A stretch of DNA of 64,000 nucleotides from Pantoea sp. (GTDB lineage: Bacteria > Pseudomonadota > Gammaproteobacteria > Enterobacterales > Enterobacteriaceae). The position numbers and the translations under genes were made by a program. Shown here piece after piece: positions 8,031 through 16,549 of this stretch. The first letter of the stretch is position 1; each line of letters starts with the position of its first letter. A model generated the notes under the pieces. It searched no databases. It worked only from the letters and a program-made list of their open reading frames with translations, and had not been told where the DNA came from. The stretch is taken from assembly GCF_028283705.1 (NCBI RefSeq), contig NZ_JAPWKD010000014.1:62001-126000 (forward strand), read 5' to 3'.

Positions 8031-8327
8031 TTATTCAGCCGGCTGGCTTGCGACTGACATTTTGACGCTTTTCTGGTCCTTGGGGAAAAATACTGCGGCA
8101 ATCAGGCTGATGGCCGAAACCGCAAACATATAATATCCCGGCGCAATAACACCCCATGAGTGAGAAAGCCAGGTCACAATAAACGGCGAGAATCCGCCAA
8201 AGGTCATGGTCGCGAGGTTGTAGCTGATCGACAGCGAAGTCACCCGGCTTTCTACCGGGAACAGCAGTGTCAACATGGTGGGCATGGTGGCAAACAAGGG
8301 ATTATCGTCACTGAGAATGCCTATCAC
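8031..8327 (-). pseudogene. C-terminal fragment of an MHS/ProP-type MFS transporter
   Basis: 98 codons corresponding to the last two or three membrane helices of a metabolite:H+ symporter: LFPVESRVTSLSISYNLATMTFGG is the conserved loop before helix 11 in the ProP/ShiA/citrate permease group, followed by two hydrophobic segments and a charged tail. Family members are about 430 residues, so roughly three quarters is missing. Upstream of about 8325 no MFS coding is seen in any frame. Probably a deletion scar at the edge of the partition region. Confidence 0.7.
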
Positions 8328-8458
8328 GGAAACACCACGGCGGTGATGGAGGTCTCACCATCCGGGCATAACTCCGGGCAACTGCCTGCCGATGTGCGGA
8401 CGGTCCCGGCACCTCATGCCCGCGAAGGAAAAAGTGGAGGTGTTTATCTGCAATGCGG

Positions 8459-8476
8459 CAAATCACGGGTGATTTG
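8459..8476. other. parS: Candidate parS centromere
   Basis: CAAATCAC-GG-GTGATTTG is a perfect inverted repeat (8-bp arms, 2-bp centre) starting 15 bp beyond the parB stop codon. In plasmid P1, parS lies just downstream of parB and its core A-boxes form a similar small palindrome (ATTTCA-AGG-TGAAAT). Position and shape fit; P1-type B-boxes were not recognised. Confidence 0.55.
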
Positions 8477-8491
8477 TCGTCCGGTAGCTTG

Positions 8492-9469
8492 TTAAGCTTC
8501 ACCCGTCATCTTTTTCATGACTGCTCTGACCGCTGCATCGATCTCAGCCTGGACCTCAGCGGAGATACGGGAGAACTCGTAGGTGACCAGGCGTTTTTCG
8601 GCATCGATCTTTTTACGGGCAAATTGTTTTTTGTCCTTAAAGACGGCCAGATTTTCTGCGACGGGTTTTTTTCCCGGTTTTGGTGTTTTCAGGCGGCTGC
8701 TTTCCGCCCGGAAGAACCCAATGATTTTGGCTTTTGTGACAGGGTCATCAATATCAATATCGTCATGCTTTTCGATGCGCTCACGCACACCCGCAACAAT
8801 ATCGCTGATATCAATTTTTTTGGCTTTCGCTTTGTCAGCAACGTCGAGCAGGAACTGATAATCGACGATGGCAAGATCACTGAGCGAAGGGAAAACGCTG
8901 ATCATCTCATCAGGCACTGACGCCGCCTGAAGTGCACGCGTGATTTTCGCAGGAGATAACGCTTCCGCCTTCGCAATCTCCGTCTGGCTCATATCACTGG
9001 GATACATCAGTTCCAGACGTTTACCCAGCTCACGCAAGGTATGTTCTTTCGCGGTCTGGATATCAACGGCCAACTGACGGGCATCGGCGAGATCCAGCTC
9101 ATCTTTGGTCACCAGCACTTCAAAGGGTGTGCCGTTATAGATACATGCCGCACGACGACGCGAGCCATCGAGAATTTCAATGCGGTCATCTACTTCCCTG
9201 CCAATTGCAGGGAAAAATTGTTGCAGCGTTATCGTACGGGAGATATCAGCAACGGACTCTTCAGTCAGCAGTGACTGATCGCGTCCGTTAACGGAGGAGT
9301 CGATATAGGTCTGCGTCTCAATATCATCATGCAGCACCTTTGTGAGTACAAACCGGGCTTCTTTTCCAGACTTGAGTACGAATACACGAGCGCCTTCGTT
9401 TTCACTCAGCATCTTAGAGAAGTTTGAGTTCCCTAATGTACGCCCCATTTTCTTCATGACTTTGGTCAT
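8492..9469 (-). CDS. parB: Plasmid partition protein ParB
   Basis: 325-residue centromere-binding protein of the P1/P7/F (type Ia) class, which loads onto parS and activates ParA for plasmid segregation. The N-terminal region carries the ParB motif with GSRRRAA at 102-108, then the HTH at about 160-180 (SQTEIAKAEALSPAKITRAL). The basic C-terminus probably dimerises. Its ATG overlaps the parA stop (ATGA, 4 bp), so the two are translationally coupled. A palindrome resembling parS lies just downstream. No truncation seen. Confidence 0.9.
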   Translation of the reverse strand: MTKVMKKMGRTLGNSNFSKMLSENEGARVFVLKSGKEARFVLTKVLHDDIETQTYIDSSVNGRDQSLLTEESVADISRTITLQQFFPAIGREVDDRIEILDGSRRRAACIYNGTPFEVLVTKDELDLADARQLAVDIQTAKEHTLRELGKRLELMYPSDMSQTEIAKAEALSPAKITRALQAASVPDEMISVFPSLSDLAIVDYQFLLDVADKAKAKKIDISDIVAGVRERIEKHDDIDIDDPVTKAKIIGFFRAESSRLKTPKPGKKPVAENLAVFKDKKQFARKKIDAEKRLVTYEFSRISAEVQAEIDAAVRAVMKKMTGEA

Positions 9470-10674
9470 TTAATTCCCCTCACAAATTCGATCCTTTTAA
9501 ACACCGCCTGGGTGAATCTCTCCGCCTCTCGCTTGGCATTCTTCAGTGCTTCGGCGCTGCCCGGATAAGATTGTGGGTCAGCGCTTACTATCGTGTCAAA
9601 GGTCTCGCCACAACGCTCGAAACCATCAAGACGCGGCAATGCGGCATCAAGGATATAGGATGTAAATACATCCCGCGCCAGGCCATGGGTCATTTCGTGA
9701 TCACGCTTAGTGGTCATTTTGGACATGAAACCAATGTTGCCTTTAATGCGCGGATTGATTCCCTCCTCTTCCAGTTGCTCGAGCATTTCTGGAAGACGCG
9801 TCAGATATTTGAGAGTGGAGTGGAAATCCACCTGCGCTGGCGGCGTTGGCGTTAGAAGCAGGTCACTCGCGGCGATAGCGTTAAGCATGAAAGCATCTAA
9901 ATGCGGTCCGGTATCAACGAAGATGAAGTCGTAATCATTACCCACACGGTCAATGATATTGCGGCGCAGCACCTCTGAAGGCAAGACACCAGGCAGATGT
10001 TCGCGTACTAAGTCATTCCACTGGCTGGCAACAAAGCCATCGTCGATTGAGGCGGGAATGATATCAACACCAGGAATGATGGTCGGCTGAATGATGTCAC
10101 GGTGCAGCTGATCCGCATCAAGATCGTTCAGCATGGCCTGAGCAGCCGTTTCCATGATTGAACCGATACTGTTGGTATGGTTCAGGAACATGGTGCTGGA
10201 AGCCTGCGGGTCAAGATCGATGACAAGGTTACGCAGATCATACTGCAGCAGATCCGGGTGTACGCGCAGCCCATGGGCCAGGGTTACCGTACTGACGGTC
10301 TTCGACACCCCACCCTTCAGGTTCACCACGAAAATCACAAAAGGGCCTTTCCCTTCATGAATATCGCGGTATTTAGGCACCTTGCGATGCGCATAGATAT
10401 CAACAACATCCTGAACAGTCAGCGCGTAATGCCTGGCGTTACCGGCATCCTTTTTTCCAAACTCATGACCAGCAGCTTCCATCTCATCGATCGCCTGCTC
10501 TACAGCGCGGCGGCTGAGCTTAGGCATGTTGGCAACGGAATTTCGGGTAAAGGTCTGATAGTAACGATCGAGGCCGAACTCATGACGCTTATCAACTATG
10601 TCGTCACTCATACTACGTAGCATTGCATTCGCTCTGCGGGCAGTCTCGTCCACGCCACCGTAGTTACTTTTCAT
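9466..10674 (-). CDS. parA: Plasmid partition ATPase ParA
   Basis: 402-residue type Ia ParA ATPase that patterns on nucleoid DNA and moves ParB-parS complexes; this long class also represses its own operon. Residues 1-100 contain an HTH-like region (KLSRRAVEQAIDEMEAAGHEF). The deviant Walker A is KGGVSKTVS at about 120-128, with the signature Lys of the MinD/ParA family. Walker A' is LVIDLDPQASST and Walker B is FIFVDTGPHLDA. The start ATG at 10674 has AGGG close upstream. It is the first gene of parAB, and the self-operator should lie within 10675-10890. Confidence 0.93.
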   Translation of the reverse strand: MKSNYGGVDETARRANAMLRSMSDDIVDKRHEFGLDRYYQTFTRNSVANMPKLSRRAVEQAIDEMEAAGHEFGKKDAGNARHYALTVQDVVDIYAHRKVPKYRDIHEGKGPFVIFVVNLKGGVSKTVSTVTLAHGLRVHPDLLQYDLRNLVIDLDPQASSTMFLNHTNSIGSIMETAAQAMLNDLDADQLHRDIIQPTIIPGVDIIPASIDDGFVASQWNDLVREHLPGVLPSEVLRRNIIDRVGNDYDFIFVDTGPHLDAFMLNAIAASDLLLTPTPPAQVDFHSTLKYLTRLPEMLEQLEEEGINPRIKGNIGFMSKMTTKRDHEMTHGLARDVFTSYILDAALPRLDGFERCGETFDTIVSADPQSYPGSAEALKNAKREAERFTQAVFKRIEFVRGIK

Positions 10675-10888
10675 ACCCTTACTCCATTGGCAAAATTTTC
10701 CCTAAGTGTACATGGCAATTTGCTACGTGCAAGATTTTTCGTTTTTCAGATAAAAGTTGTACGAGCGCAAGCAACCTGCACATATCCTGGACAAATATCT
10801 TACGGCAGACGGAGCGGCCTGCTCAAAGAACAGTTCGGGTTTAATGATCCAGCTGTGATCACGGCACAGGATTGGTGAATTTTGAGGC
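10675..10888. promoter_or_regulatory. parAB upstream region
   Basis: This gap between parA and the first iteron should contain the parAB promoter and the ParA operator. The only clear symmetric element is TGATC-CAGCTGT-GATCA around 10845-10861. No coding sequence is credible here. The operator assignment is an inference from the P1 arrangement. Confidence 0.4.
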
Positions 10889-12057
10889 AAAGGTTACCTG
10901 TCGTATGCGAGGTCTGTTCCGAATACATGTCGTTATTTTCTGATGATGCTTGTTACTTATCTTTAAAAATCTATTATATTCATAGAGATATTTACAATGT
11001 GAGCACTTACAAACATAATCATCTCCCTGAAAGAGTTATCGGTCATATGCTGGTATCGTGACGTGACAGGATCACAAAAAGGATCCTGACACTCTTTTGG
11101 CTCAGCAAAACGAAATAATAGGTAAAAGGTTTGCCGTCGTATGCTCGCATTCGCCTCTCACTGCACTTCTGCAGAAAACCAGCTGCTCGCCCCTCCCTAC
11201 AAACCTGACCGGTTGCCTGGGAAACGCCCTCCCCCGAAAAAGTTATCGGTCGTATGCACGATTGTCTTTCTCTTACTTATCAAGGGAGTAGTAAACTTCC
11301 AACTTTTTAGGTTTCCAGTCATATGCTAAAAGTTATCTGTCATATGCAAACAATGTCAGAAAATACGCGCGCTGGAAAATTACTCAATGGCTCAAATTAC
11401 GATCAAGTTAGGTTATCAGTCGTATGCAAAAAGTTATCCGTCATATGCCGGACCCAGCTTAAGATCCTTTGATCGCTGGCAGAATGAGCATTTATCTGGA
11501 GGAAGAGGTTGCCACTCAGATGCAAAGGTTGTCAGTCGTATGCAATGGTTTCCGGTCATATGCCAGATACCCGATATAACCCTGGCGAGGTAATCTGCTG
11601 TTTTAAGGAATAAAGATCAGGAAAGGTTTGCAGTCGGATGCTATAAAGTTATCGGTCATATGCTCATTTATTGCAGTGGGTATGCGATTGAGTACTGTGA
11701 ACTTCATAAACTCTGCAAAAGATAAATTCTTTTATATCATATGGTTAATCTAAATAAATGGGTTTCCATTCACCCGAAATTTGCCAAAGGTTATCAGCCA
11801 TATGCAGGTATGCTGTTGAAGACTATCCCAATATTAGAAAGTTATCAGTCGTATGCTTTGAGATGCCTGGAGATGTGAAAGGTTATCGGTCGTATGCTGG
11901 AAGGAGCAGCACACTAAGAGTAAATTCAGGCTGACTAACCTGAACACAGGGGGGATTTAGATGTTTGGCAGGAAACTGCTTATTCATAACTTACTGAATA
12001 AGCAGAGTAAAATAGAAAGGTTTCCTGTCGTATGCAGGTTGGGTTACCACTGATGTG
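10889..12057 (+). repeat. Iteron field downstream of repA: about 17 copies of a 20-bp repeat
   Basis: Consensus AAAGGTTATCGGTCGTATGC. Copies end in ATGC at 10908, 11050, 11144, 11257, 11326, 11347, 11427, 11448, 11523, 11543, 11563, 11641, 11663, 11805, 11856, 11897 and 12035; a degenerate copy is at 12038-12057. Three (11504-11563) abut head to tail and others form pairs 21-22 bp apart. All read on the plus strand, opposite in orientation to the set upstream of repA. The array explains the lack of genes in 1.2 kb. Iterons bind the initiator and set copy number and incompatibility. Confidence 0.92.
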
Positions 12058-12066
12058 AACTACGCC

Positions 12067-13086
12067 TTAGTTCGAATCGAGGCTGATGAGGATCTTCGCT
12101 ATCTCTTCTTCAGTGAAACCGGAATCCTTTAACTTGCTGATCTTTGAAATCATCGCTTCATCGACAATCTGTGGCTCATCGTGAGTCGACCTATCGATCT
12201 TTAATGACTTATCCGGGATCAGGTTTGGATTACGCTTCGTGATGTTGAAATAAACCGACCTGCCCCGCTTGGTTTCTGTGTATTCGAGGTAATTAATTTC
12301 CTTCAGCTCTTCCAGTGCCTTACGGACGATATGGTTCTGGTAAGCAATACGCGATTTCAGCCTCAAACGCTCTCTGAGGCGTTTCATAGAGACCGGGGCA
12401 GGATTCCTGGGAAGGCTCTCAATAAACGTGTAGAGAGCCTGTGCGGACTCTTTACGGGGCAAATGGTCGATAGCTTTGAGTCGCAGGTAGACCTTGTAAT
12501 CCATCTGATAGAGGTCAGCCAGCCGATGATCGCCCTCGATCTCTACTTCGTTCTTCGCCATGTTGTAATGGGCGCTGTTCACCAGGCCGGTGGTAAGCGA
12601 GCCGGTATCATTACGGAACTGGATGGTCACACCGCGCAGGCGCATCAGGGAGTCATCAATGCGCTTCTTCATGTCTTTGTTCGAACGCTTCGAGTCAAAG
12701 CCACAGTTCTGCAGGAATTTAGTGAATGGCAGCTTCAGCTTGCCTGCAAACGTACCGTTGTCGTAGATCGAACGGATGATGCCCAGCCAGACCCTGAAAT
12801 CCGTTGCCATATCGAGTCGTTCAGAGCGAATGGAGATATCTTTGTACCCTTCCCTCTTCACCACTTCTAAATGATAAAGATCTTCGGTCGCATCAACAGT
12901 AGACTTAACGGTGTTGACGGAGCCTTTTGCTTTTGCATGATCGGTATTGGGAACAAACAATCCCAGTCGCATCAGGGCAACCGGCTGCACTGTTGCAGTT
13001 GACGAAGGGTTTAAGTGGACAACTTCACCCGTTTTTTTATTTACCTCGTCGGTCATACTGTCTAAGTCATTGACTTTCTTAGCCAT
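12067..13086 (-). CDS. repA: Replication initiator, RepA (Rep_3 / RepFIB-like)
   Basis: 339 residues from the ATG at 13086; a TTG two codons upstream (13092) is possible. Rep_3 initiators have two winged helices: here WH1 about 70-190 (LDMATDFRVWLGIIRSIYD, LPFTKFLQNCGFDSK) and WH2 about 200-300 (LRERLRLKSRIAYQNHIVRKAL). WH1 mediates dimerisation and origin contacts, and WH2 binds iterons. Iterons flank the gene on both sides in opposite orientation, as in RepFIB replicons, and parAB is adjacent. The protein probably represses its own promoter, which lies inside the upstream iterons. Spacing of GGA to the ATG is about eight bases. Confidence 0.92.
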   Translation of the reverse strand: MAKKVNDLDSMTDEVNKKTGEVVHLNPSSTATVQPVALMRLGLFVPNTDHAKAKGSVNTVKSTVDATEDLYHLEVVKREGYKDISIRSERLDMATDFRVWLGIIRSIYDNGTFAGKLKLPFTKFLQNCGFDSKRSNKDMKKRIDDSLMRLRGVTIQFRNDTGSLTTGLVNSAHYNMAKNEVEIEGDHRLADLYQMDYKVYLRLKAIDHLPRKESAQALYTFIESLPRNPAPVSMKRLRERLRLKSRIAYQNHIVRKALEELKEINYLEYTETKRGRSVYFNITKRNPNLIPDKSLKIDRSTHDEPQIVDEAMISKISKLKDSGFTEEEIAKILISLDSN

Positions 13087-13123
13087 AAACAAGATCCGCT
13101 TATCAACAGTTAAATTTGCCGCT

Positions 13124-13251
13124 GCATATAACCGATAACCTTACCAGCATATGAGTGGAAATCAAAGAGCACACGACAGATAACCCTTTGCATATAAACA
13201 GAAACTTTCTGCATCTGACTGGAAACCTTTTGCATATAACTGATAACCTTA
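13124..13251 (-). repeat. Six iterons upstream of repA
   Basis: Inverted copies (GCATATAACTGATAACCTTA type) start at 13124, 13147, 13169, 13190, 13211 and 13232. Spacing is 21 bp in the last four and 22-23 bp in the first two, so they are in helical phase, unlike the scattered downstream set. They cover the repA promoter and adjoin the GATC-rich segment, so this is the most likely origin-proximal set. Confidence 0.88.
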
Positions 13252-13287
13252 AACTATCCTAGAGCCAGTCATATCAAGGCCTGCAGC

Positions 13288-13376
13288 GATCCGGGATCGT
13301 TTTGGCTTTTATAGGATCGATATAAGATCGTATTAAGATCAAATTATTGGATCCAGCCTGTTAATAACGTGGATAA
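13288..13376. other. Candidate replication origin: GATC cluster and DnaA-like box
   Basis: Six GATC (Dam) sites occur at 13288, 13295, 13315, 13326, 13337 and 13350; three are 11 bp apart within AT-rich repeats of the form TATAAGATCG. A DnaA-box-like CGTGGATAA (reverse TTATCCACG, one mismatch) follows at 13368. P1 oriR and related iteron origins combine iterons, GATC-bearing AT-rich repeats and DnaA boxes in this way. The role is inferred from layout. Confidence 0.65.
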
Positions 13377-14856
13377 GTTTCTGAGCGCGATATAACAACG
13401 CAGCGGAAGTATGCACAGTACATATCGGCTATCCAGAGGAGAAAATGAGTCGTTCACTTTTGTGACTCAGGGAAAACAGAAAAACAGCAGTAAAATCACG
13501 AATCAAGTTTTTCACCCATAATCCGGTTCATTTTTATATAGGTGTTCCTACATAAGACTCTGCATCCCGAAGATGATAACGACTCTCCCATTGGTTTAAG
13601 TTTTGTAAGATACTGATTATTATCAATTTAGTTGAATAATTTCAGATTGAAATACCCATCAAATCTTCATAAATTTTAAGTACAAATAACCCAAAATAGA
13701 GTATTTTTTCCACATTTAATGATTCATCACATGTCTTCATCAATTCATAACACCTTCCCATGTGACTCCTGATCCTTTCCAGAAGGTATTTTCGTGAAGG
13801 CTTCTATGAGTGATTCTGTTGTAATGATAAATTTTGATTTCATCAAAAATTAAGTATCGCCCTTTTACTGAATAAAAATCATGGATGCCAGTGATTTGCT
13901 CCCTACTCCATTTTAAATCCGGATAAAAGACCTAACTCAGACCACCATGAGCAAACCCCTCAACTTCATCTTTTTTTGTTTATGAAGTACAAGAATCGCA
14001 ATAATCATCAGCTGATGGCCAGTTTATGAATGTTGGACCGCGATTTTCCAATTTCATAAAAGATGACCATACTAAAAACATCATTTCTATCATTTGCATA
14101 AATGTTCATATTTCACTTACAGATCATCTATTGTGAATATTTCTGGCGTTACTTCAGTATCTACATAGCAAAAACACAAAAATGCAGCCGTCGCTACGTG
14201 AAAATTGACAGAGATTACCCCTGCCAATTCGCCAGAATTGCTGTAGCAACGTCAGCGAGTTTACAATTTCATACCATCCAGCGTAACATACTGAATAATA
14301 TCAATTAATTTTCATGTAGGTATAACATATCATTCGATAAACAACCCTCCTGGTGATCATTACCTTTCTAAATCGAAAATCAGTATCAAACTGGTTTTTT
14401 AGAATTTAAAAGCAAGCAGCCTGAAACTGAGAAGTACATGCAAAAAATGCGAACGCATGTCGAATTGCATGTAAGCTGTGACCAGGTGACACAGAATCAT
14501 TCATTTCTCGCACTTCCTGTCATTTTGAATAATGCGTATCCGGCAGTAAGGTTCGGTTATTGAGGATGGATATTGGATACTCAGGGTGATGAAATGAAGG
14601 AAGAGATTTCACAAAAATACTCAAAGAAACCCGACACGAAAAATAACCCAACTTATTGTTATATAAGCATTTATTTTAATTATTTCAATATGAAATTCCC
14701 GGGGTAAATTCAGAAGATATCATCTTCGATTGTTCTTCTCCCCTACCCTGCACACGAGGTATTCGTCCAATGCGCTATTGATGCCGCCGTTTTATAACGG
14801 CCACTCTCCACCAGTCCCTGGTTACAGGGGGAGCTCAGGCATCTTTGGAAGACACT
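13377..14856. other. AT-rich region without recognisable genes
   Basis: About 1.4 kb with no ORF showing a plausible ribosome site, domain or codon pattern; the longest open frame (14102-14308) looks random. Elements seen are a palindrome TTTTGAT-TTC-ATCAAAA (13832-13848) and two small hairpins just before the ABC-F gene: GCCGTT-TTAT-AACGGC (14786-14801) and CCCTG-GTTA-CAGGG (14816-14829). It could hold origin-related or small-RNA sequence, but nothing supports a specific call. Confidence 0.6.
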
Positions 14857-16470
14857 ATGACGAATAAGAATCTCGTACTTAAGCACCTATCCTGCGTTCT
14901 GCCAGACGGCAGAGTACTTTTCTCTGACCTGAATGAGCAGTTCGACATGCGTCCCACCGGCCTGGTTGGTCGCAACGGCGTGGGAAAAAATTTTCTGGCA
15001 CAAATACTCGCCGGGAAACTACCTCCAACCCATGGCAGTTTTCACTATAGTGGTACGGTTCACTACCTTGCCCAACAGGTGGCTTATCCTGATGGATACA
15101 CAGTTGCTGATCTGGCAGGAATAAAACACATCATTGATGCGCTGGAACGTATCGAGACAGGCAATTCCGCACCAGAGGATTTTGATGTTGTTGGCAATTA
15201 CTGGGATATACGCCAGAAGCTCAACATCATGCTGCAGTGCCATAACCTGGACCATCTTGAGGCTAATACCCCTGCCAGCATTCTGAGCGGTGGCGAATCA
15301 ATGCGTGTAGCTTTAGCAGGTGCAATGTTGTCTGATGCCGACTTTTTGATTCTGGATGAACCGACAAACCACCTGGATCGACCCAACAGACAGGCATTGA
15401 TCGAGCAGTTGCAGAACTGGTCGCGGGGGGTAATTGTGGTCAGTCATGACCGGCAATTGCTGGATTCTATGCAGCGGATTGTTGAATTGTCTTCTCAGAC
15501 GTTAAAAAGTTATGGGGGGAATTACTCATTCTATGTGGAGACAAGAGCAAACGAACAGCAAACCGCCCAGCAAAACCTGGATGAATTAAGAAATGAACGT
15601 CGGCGGCAGTCTCAGGAAATACAGAAGCAGCATGAACGGCAGGAACGACGCAGTGCGCGCGGTAACAGGCAGGGAAAGGATGCCAATCAGGCCAGAATTC
15701 TGTTGGGCCGACAGAAAGAACGCAGTGAAAAATCAGCAGGAATATTGCAGAGGAATCAGGCTGCCAGCAAGGAAAACATCACTCAACGAATACGCGAAGC
15801 TGAGCGGGTAATTGAAGATGCAGCGCACATCAACCTGCATCAGATACCTGTAAGCCGGGAAATTAAGCGTCGAATAGCAGAATTAAAAGACGTAGTTTTG
15901 CCCTATGCAGGGGCTGTGACAGGTACCCTCAGTATGGTAATCAGCGGGCAGCAGCGCATAGGTGTAATCGGACCCAACGGTTGTGGTAAATCAACCTTGC
16001 TTCGGATGCTTGCGGGGCGGCAGTTACCTCAGGCAGGGGAAATAAATGTGAATGTTCCAGTCGCGTGGCTTGATCAACGATTAGATAATCTACCACCAGA
16101 GAAGACGGTGCTTGAACAGCTGCAGTCAATCAATCCCGCAATGAGTGAAGGTGTGATGCGCATGCGGCTGGCACAGCTGGGACTGGATGCAAAAAAGATC
16201 GCAACTCCGGCTGCTTTGCTAAGCGGAGGAGAGCGTCTCAAGGGGGCTCTGGCCTGCATCATCTATGCAGAAACCCCACCGCAGCTGTTATTGCTGGATG
16301 AGCCTAATAATCATCTCGATTTGCCCTCTGTCGGGGCATTAGAAGCCATGATACGCGGCTATCACGGCTCTCTGATGGTGGTATCACATGATGACGCGTT
16401 TCTGAGTAGCCTGGGGCTTACCGACAGATTAATAGCCACTGAAGATGGATGGAGGCTGGAGACCCTTTAA
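14857..16470 (+). CDS. ABC-F family ATPase with altered first Walker A
   Basis: 537 residues from the ATG at 14857, preceded by GGAAGA. It has two ABC ATPase domains and no membrane segment, the layout of ABC-F proteins that act on ribosomes (translation factors or antibiotic protection). Domain 1: GRNGVGKN at 38-45, LSGGES at 143, LDEPTNHLD at 166. A charged linker rich in Arg, Gln and Glu spans about 225-325. Domain 2: GPNGCGKST at 372-380, LSGGER and LDEPNNHLD. The Walker A Ser/Thr of domain 1 is Asn (codon AAT; AGT would restore Ser). It is convergent with the aminotransferase gene. Whether it gives drug tolerance cannot be told from sequence. Confidence 0.9.
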   Translation: MTNKNLVLKHLSCVLPDGRVLFSDLNEQFDMRPTGLVGRNGVGKNFLAQILAGKLPPTHGSFHYSGTVHYLAQQVAYPDGYTVADLAGIKHIIDALERIETGNSAPEDFDVVGNYWDIRQKLNIMLQCHNLDHLEANTPASILSGGESMRVALAGAMLSDADFLILDEPTNHLDRPNRQALIEQLQNWSRGVIVVSHDRQLLDSMQRIVELSSQTLKSYGGNYSFYVETRANEQQTAQQNLDELRNERRRQSQEIQKQHERQERRSARGNRQGKDANQARILLGRQKERSEKSAGILQRNQAASKENITQRIREAERVIEDAAHINLHQIPVSREIKRRIAELKDVVLPYAGAVTGTLSMVISGQQRIGVIGPNGCGKSTLLRMLAGRQLPQAGEINVNVPVAWLDQRLDNLPPEKTVLEQLQSINPAMSEGVMRMRLAQLGLDAKKIATPAALLSGGERLKGALACIIYAETPPQLLLLDEPNNHLDLPSVGALEAMIRGYHGSLMVVSHDDAFLSSLGLTDRLIATEDGWRLETL

Positions 16471-16549
16471 GCGGAAAAGGCAGCAACCCTGCGTATATCC
16501 ACTGATTGCCAGCCGGATAACGCAGGAACGCTGCTATGAATGGATGTGC

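Noticed and set aside
8160-8500. Possible genes between parB and the MFS fragment
   Set aside because: Only shadow frames; the interval is better explained by a deletion junction plus parS.
9466-10674. KGGVSKT in ParA as an unusual Walker A
   Set aside because: The position is variable in plasmid ParA proteins (for example Tyr in P1), so Ser is not notable.
11097-11593. Short open frames in the iteron field
   Set aside because: Their sequence is made of repeated iterons, with no ribosome sites; they are chance frames.
10889-13251. CRISPR array
   Set aside because: Repeats are 20 bp with irregular gaps (0 to over 120 bp), in both orientations around a Rep gene, and there are no cas genes; these are iterons.
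14102-14308. 68-codon ORF starting MFIFHLQIIYCEYFWRYFS
   Set aside because: AT-rich random-looking sequence with no ribosome site and no recognisable domain.
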